NCBI GenBank assembly: GCA_017446225.1
Contig: JAFSRH010000061.1
Coordinates: forward strand, 1 to 37,658
DNA length: 37,658 nucleotides
Direction: 5' to 3'
Source of the DNA: Oscillibacter sp.
GTDB lineage: Bacteria > Bacillota > Clostridia > Oscillospirales > Oscillospiraceae
Positions 34,282 through 37,658 of this stretch are shown piece after piece. The position numbers and the translations under genes were made by a program. The notes beneath the pieces are model-generated. The model had not been told where the DNA came from. It searched no databases and worked only from the letters and a program-made list of their open reading frames with translations. Position 1 is the stretch's first letter, and every line of letters begins with the position of its first letter.

Positions 34282-35273
34282 GCCGACACCCCCTCTTTCG
34301 CGCCCTTTTCTCTGGCGATACGGTCCATACGTCCCTTGTACCACGCGTCAAACATGACCACTAAAATGATAATCACGCCCTTGATCACGTACTGATAGGC
34401 GGTATTCATTTCGAGCTTGCGGACGCCGTTTTCGAGCGTGACCATGAAGAGCGCGCCGATCAGCGTGCCGACCACGTCCCCGGAGCCGCCGGAGAGCGCC
34501 ACGCCGCCGACTACCGCCGCCGCAATGGGGTTAAACTCGAAATCCTGTCCGACCGCGGTTGTGGCCGACTGTAAGCGCGCCGTGGTGAACACCGCGCCCA
34601 CCGAACAGCAGAAGCCGACTATCGTGTAGACAATCATCTTGACTTTCGCCACGTCAATACCCGAGAGGGTGGCGGCTTTGGGATTCGCGCCCACGGCGTA
34701 AATTTCCGTACCCAGACGGGTATATTTCAGGAAGATTTGTCCACAGACGACAAAGACGATCATGGCAATGACCACAAAGTAGAAGTAGCCCACGGCGTAG
34801 CCCAGTACGGCGTAAGAGGAAATATTCATGGGCTGTGACTGGATCACGCCGTTTGCGTCCCGGATCGCGATCATGTACGTCAGGGCGCGGAAAATGCTCA
34901 TGGTTGCCAGTGTGCCGATGAACTCCGGGACGTGCAGTTTCCCGATGATGTAGCCGTTGATCAGGCCGCACCCCAGACCGACAATGATTCCGCACAGAAT
35001 CATACACGGAATGGGCCAGAGGGTGTACGCGTAAATATTCGCCATGGTCATGCCGACCACGGCCATAATGGAACCGGTCGAAAGGTCGATTCCGGCGGTG
35101 ATAATCGCCATAGTGACGCCCACGCCGATAATCGCCGTCACGGACGCGTCCCGCACGATATCAATGAAATTGTTGGCGTTGAGAAAGCGCGAACCGCTGA
35201 GGGCCGTAAAGAGGATTACGAGCGCCAGAAGCAGGCCCAGCGAAATCAGACGCCTGAGCGTAGTTTGTTTCAT
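34278..35273 (-). CDS. ABC sugar transporter permease (RbsC/YjfF type), first
   Basis: A 331-residue CUT2-family inner-membrane permease with about 9-10 hydrophobic segments. TAGIDLSTGSIMAVVGM and GGVALSGGSGDVVGTLIGA are the family signatures. It starts 16 nt after the binding-protein stop, with AAAGGAG ten bases before the ATG, and overlaps the ATPase gene by four bases. Substrate cannot be read from the permease. Confidence 0.9.
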   Translation of the reverse strand: MKQTTLRRLISLGLLLALVILFTALSGSRFLNANNFIDIVRDASVTAIIGVGVTMAIITAGIDLSTGSIMAVVGMTMANIYAYTLWPIPCMILCGIIVGLGCGLINGYIIGKLHVPEFIGTLATMSIFRALTYMIAIRDANGVIQSQPMNISSYAVLGYAVGYFYFVVIAMIVFVVCGQIFLKYTRLGTEIYAVGANPKAATLSGIDVAKVKMIVYTIVGFCCSVGAVFTTARLQSATTAVGQDFEFNPIAAAVVGGVALSGGSGDVVGTLIGALFMVTLENGVRKLEMNTAYQYVIKGVIIILVVMFDAWYKGRMDRIAREKGAKEGVSA

Positions 35274-35289
35274 GCGCGTTCGGCTCCTT

Positions 35290-36336
35290 TCACCAGCGGT
35301 CCTCGGCCGCGATATCCCCCACGGTTTCGATCGTGGCTACGATGGGTTCCATGATGACTTGCGGCGTCCGGGTCAGAACGTTGTAACTGTACTCGGAACC
35401 GATCATAAGCAGGGCGATTTTCGCGGCGGTGGAGCCTTCGTCCCAACTGTTGGTGTAGATGGTGCCGCTCATTTGTCCGCTTTCGATCATGGCAAGGGCG
35501 TCTTTTTCGCCGTCCGCGCCCCAGATGACGAGCTGTCCGCCCTTCCCGGCGGATTCCGCCGCCAGCGCCGCGCCTTCGGCCATGGCATCGTTGATACAGA
35601 ACACGCCCGCGAGGTCGCTGTGACTTTGCAGGAAGGAGTTCATCACGGTAATGGCGGTTTCCTTCTCGAACGAGGCGGACTGCGCCTCTACGATTTCAAT
35701 GCCGCTGTAATTGGCGATGGTGTCGCGGAAGCCCTGTTCAAGGTTGTCGGTACGGTGCAGGCCGGGGACGCCCTGAATAATGCCAATTTTCCCGGAGCCG
35801 CCCAACTGCTCGGCCATTTTGTCGGCGGCCATACGTCCGGCGTCATAGTCCACGGCCATGACCAGCGCGCTGTGGACGGTATCGGCGTCCAGATTCAGGG
35901 TAATGACGGGGATTCCGCTTTCTTCGGCCTGCGCCACGGACGGGGCAAGGGCGGTACCGTCCGAACACTGAAGGATGATGGCGTCGTAATGCTGGTTGAT
36001 GATGTCGCCCATAATCTGGACCTGCGTTTCGGCGGAGCTTTCGCCGTTGAAGGCGCTGACCTGAATGTTGTCCCACGAGGCGCACTCACGCTGGATTCCT
36101 TCGAGCCACGCCTGATTGTTCGGGGTGCCCAAGTCATGGGCCACGTACGCAATGCGGATTTGTTCGGCGGCGTAGGGGTCCTTGCGGACTTTGTTGCTTA
36201 CGCCTCCGGCGGCCGCGGCTTCGCTGGCCCCGAGATTCGGGTTCGGGTCAATCCGGACCGTTTTCTGGATCTGACAGCCGCTCAGGAACATGGTCAGAAC
36301 CATAACGGCCGCCAGCGCGGTGGTGAATCTCTTCAT
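35290..36336 (-). CDS. ABC sugar-binding lipoprotein (Peripla_BP_4 type)
   Basis: A 348-residue extracellular lipoprotein that captures the substrate for the importer. The signal peptide ends in lipobox LSGC with C21 as the lipidated residue. The mature part has a spacer rich in A and N, then the two-lobed periplasmic-binding fold of ribose/galactose type (IRIAYVAHDLGTPNNQAWLEGI, FCINDAMAEGAALAAE, VIWGADGEKDALAMIESGQM). It is nearest in pattern to YtfQ-like proteins, but the ligand is unknown. The ATG at 36336 follows AAAGGAGGG. First gene of the operon. Confidence 0.92.
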   Translation of the reverse strand: MKRFTTALAAVMVLTMFLSGCQIQKTVRIDPNPNLGASEAAAAGGVSNKVRKDPYAAEQIRIAYVAHDLGTPNNQAWLEGIQRECASWDNIQVSAFNGESSAETQVQIMGDIINQHYDAIILQCSDGTALAPSVAQAEESGIPVITLNLDADTVHSALVMAVDYDAGRMAADKMAEQLGGSGKIGIIQGVPGLHRTDNLEQGFRDTIANYSGIEIVEAQSASFEKETAITVMNSFLQSHSDLAGVFCINDAMAEGAALAAESAGKGGQLVIWGADGEKDALAMIESGQMSGTIYTNSWDEGSTAAKIALLMIGSEYSYNVLTRTPQVIMEPIVATIETVGDIAAEDRW

Positions 36337-36434
36337 GATATGCCCTCCTTTGATCTCTTTCCCGGGCGGCTTTGCGCGGATACCGTTTTCGGAATCGAAA
36401 GATATGTCATAATAGACAATTCCCCACCGGAAAA

Positions 36435-36475
36435 CTGTAAACTTCGTACAAAAACTGTCCGGCACGAGTTTACAG
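36435..36475. promoter_or_regulatory. Inverted repeat at the start of the ABC operon transcript
   Basis: CTGTAAACT (36435-36443) and AGTTTACAG (36467-36475), extendable to about 12 bp with one bulge (TCGT/ACGA). It begins one base downstream of the -10 box, so it covers the expected transcription start. It could be an operator or a 5'-end RNA hairpin. Confidence 0.6.
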
Positions 36476-36476
36476 T

Positions 36477-36505
36477 ATTGTAACATTTGCGAAACATTTT
36501 GTCAA
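36477..36505 (-). promoter_or_regulatory. Strong promoter for the ABC/hydrolase/dehydrogenase operon
   Basis: Minus-strand consensus TTGACA (36505-36500), 17 bp, TACAAT (36482-36477), the best promoter in the window. The leader is about 135 nt. Confidence 0.85.
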
Positions 36506-36520
36506 GAACCGGAAATAAAA

Positions 36521-36542
36521 TGACAGGTGTCAGTTTCTGACA
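36521..36542. promoter_or_regulatory. Three TGACA/TGTCA half-sites upstream of the ABC operon promoter
   Basis: TGACA-GG-TGTCA-GTTTC-TGACA forms two overlapping inverted repeats, 16 bp upstream of the -35 box. A candidate activator or repressor site. Confidence 0.4.
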
Positions 36543-36555
36543 AGGCGCGGCGCGA

Positions 36556-36592
36556 AAACAGGCCCCCTCTCCCGCCAGACAGGAGAGGGAGC
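36556..36592 (-). terminator. Candidate terminator after the TPR gene
   Basis: An 8-bp stem (CCCTCTCC/GGAGAGGG), 9-nt loop, followed on the minus strand by a GC stretch and then TGTTTT. The T-run is displaced, so it is weak. Confidence 0.45.
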
Positions 36593-36605
36593 ACCCATAG
36601 AAATA

Positions 36606-37658
36606 TTACGTTTGTACATCCGCCAAGCGTTCCAAGCCGCTTCTGGCTCCGTCATCCTTACTATCTATGGAATGAATTTCCTGATACAGCCGTTTGGCCT
36701 CCTGTTTTCTGCCGGTACGCTCCAACAGAAGCGCCAGTTCATGACGCGCTGGTATATTCTTCGGGTCAATGGCCAGTGCTTGCCGGAAAAGTTCTTCGGC
36801 GTCCTTGTCTTTGCCTTGACGCGCCAGCAGTTTCCCTAATTCCGTATGCGGATGTAAATTCTTCGGGTCAATGGCCAGTGCTTGCCGGAAAAGGGTTTCG
36901 GCGTCCTTGTCTTTGCCTTGACGCGCCAGCAGTTTCCCTAATTCCGTGCGGGAGTGAATATGCTTCGGGTCAATGGCCAGTGCTTGCCGGAAAAGGGTTT
37001 CGGCGTCCTTGTCCCTGCCTTGACGCGCCAGCAGTTTCCCTAATTCCGTGCGGCAATGGACATTTTGGTTATCTAAGCGGATAACTTGCCGGAAAAGGGT
37101 TTCGGCGTCCTTGTCCCTGCCTTGACGCGCCAGCAGTTTTCCTAATTCCGTGCGGGATTGGAGATGGTTTGGGTCAATGTTCATTGCTTGCCGGAAAAGG
37201 GTTTCGGCTTCTTCCTGTGCGGCTTTATCCCCTTTGCGTTTGGCCAGCAATTTTCCTAATTCCGTGTACGGCGGAATATGCCTTGGATCAATGTCAATTA
37301 CTGACCGAAAAAACGACTCCGCCTTTTTGTCTTTGTCGTTTCTCGACAGCCAGATAGCCCATTGCGTATAGAGATTACTTACAGGTCTACTACCATCCAA
37401 TTCCGGCGCGGTGTTTTCCAGCATTTCATGCACTTTTTCGTCCCATTGCGTGATTCGTTCTCCGCCCCGTGACCAGAGAAGCCCCAGACAAAGGTCAATC
37501 CGCCCCTGTTCCGACAGATTCAGCTCATGCGCCTGCATTCGGGCGTACACAAGCTCCATATACTCCCGGTAGTTGATATCCCCGAGTTTTCGTTGTTTCA
37601 TCTGCCGCATAGCCTGCCGGTTGACCATCTTATGAAACAGCGTTTCAATTTCCGGTTC
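36606..37658 (-). CDS. Tetratricopeptide repeat protein (5' end beyond window)
   Basis: At least 351 residues, no signal peptide visible. The open frame continues to the right edge without a stop and the internal ATG at 37628 has no ribosome binding site, so the true start is outside. An N-terminal helical region of about 85 residues of no known family precedes seven or more TPR units of the ELGKLLARQGRDKDAETLFRQALAIDP type (34 residues), with one 38-residue unit. TPR arrays mediate protein-protein contacts; partner unknown. Several units are nearly identical at the DNA level, which points to recent repeat expansion. Confidence 0.85.
   Translation of the reverse strand, partial: EPEIETLFHKMVNRQAMRQMKQRKLGDINYREYMELVYARMQAHELNLSEQGRIDLCLGLLWSRGGERITQWDEKVHEMLENTAPELDGSRPVSNLYTQWAIWLSRNDKDKKAESFFRSVIDIDPRHIPPYTELGKLLAKRKGDKAAQEEAETLFRQAMNIDPNHLQSRTELGKLLARQGRDKDAETLFRQVIRLDNQNVHCRTELGKLLARQGRDKDAETLFRQALAIDPKHIHSRTELGKLLARQGKDKDAETLFRQALAIDPKNLHPHTELGKLLARQGKDKDAEELFRQALAIDPKNIPARHELALLLERTGRKQEAKRLYQEIHSIDSKDDGARSGLERLADVQT
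36757..37269 (-). repeat. Near-identical 102-bp tandem repeats inside the TPR gene
   Basis: The block around TTGCCGGAAAA recurs with an exact 102-bp period at about 36781, 36883, 36985, 37087 and 37189. A sixth, diverged unit follows 114 bp later. Long stretches, including silent positions, are identical between adjacent units. Each period encodes one 34-residue TPR. Confidence 0.9.

Noticed and set aside
35044-36483. 479-codon plus-strand frame, and similar long frames at 965-2155, 16235-17425, 18874-20112, 33061-34395 and 24953-26137
   Set aside because: All are mirror frames of genes with recognisable motifs; long antisense frames are expected at this GC content.
36757-37269. CRISPR-like or intergenic tandem repeat
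   Set aside because: The repeats are in frame, 102 bp long and encode 34-residue TPR units; there are no spacers.

Overview
The window is about 37.7 kb of GC-rich bacterial chromosome, densely packed with genes and probably from a gut-type member of the class Clostridia (Bacillota). This rests on gene content: the kinase H-box type SNMSHDIRTPMNAIIGY, a DUF4330/CsaB cell-surface cluster, an ACT-hom-lysC operon, an AlaX protein and strong purine-rich ribosome binding sites. Vegetative promoters with 17-bp spacers fit the same picture. Genus cannot be read from the sequence. No tRNA, rRNA, CRISPR array, insertion sequence or phage gene was seen.

Layout. (1) Positions 1-5,760, signalling: a PrsW-type membrane protease (cut by the left edge) and a receiver-GGDEF-degenerate GGDEF protein lie on the minus strand. 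Divergent from them is a 981-residue fusion of an APC-type permease, a histidine kinase and a receiver, followed by a membrane-anchored rhodanese and a strong terminator. (2) 5,760-9,540: pyridoxal/pyridoxamine kinase, a DUF4330 protein, and a GT4 glycosyltransferase plus CsaB pyruvyltransferase pair for cell-surface polymer modification. (3) 9,540-14,430, minus strand: radC-alaX-proB-proA-proC, giving proline synthesis with its own internal promoter before proA. (4) 14,480-17,920, minus strand: ACT regulator-hom-lysC-small membrane protein, the aspartate family pathway. (5) 18,070-19,815: a GH13 alpha-glucosidase.

(6) 19,830-28,180: an L-ascorbate (ula-type) locus. A divergent promoter pair drives ulaE-unknown protein-ulaF/araD leftward and ulaG-ulaC-ulaA-ulaB rightward. 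A HAD phosphatase and a DeoR-family regulator follow, behind their own promoter. (7) 28,180-36,510, minus strand: an ABC sugar-type importer (binding lipoprotein, two permeases, one double ATPase), a metal-dependent hydrolase, a 2-hydroxyacid dehydrogenase, an intrinsic terminator and then an L-xylulokinase-like FGGY kinase. (8) 36,600 to the right edge: a TPR protein with nearly identical 102-bp repeats, cut by the edge.

How they work together: regions 6 and 7 look like two entries into one pathway. The PTS route (UlaABC, UlaG) makes 3-keto-L-gulonate-6-phosphate. The ABC/hydrolase/dehydrogenase/kinase route resembles, in logic, the E. coli yia-sgb pathway for oxidised ascorbate products and may join at the same intermediate or at L-xylulose-5-phosphate. 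UlaE and AraD/UlaF then lead to D-xylulose-5-phosphate. The decarboxylase UlaD that the PTS route requires is not in the window. The most unusual single gene is the permease-kinase fusion, which sits back to back with a two-GGDEF response regulator and suggests a transporter-sensed input to c-di-GMP signalling.
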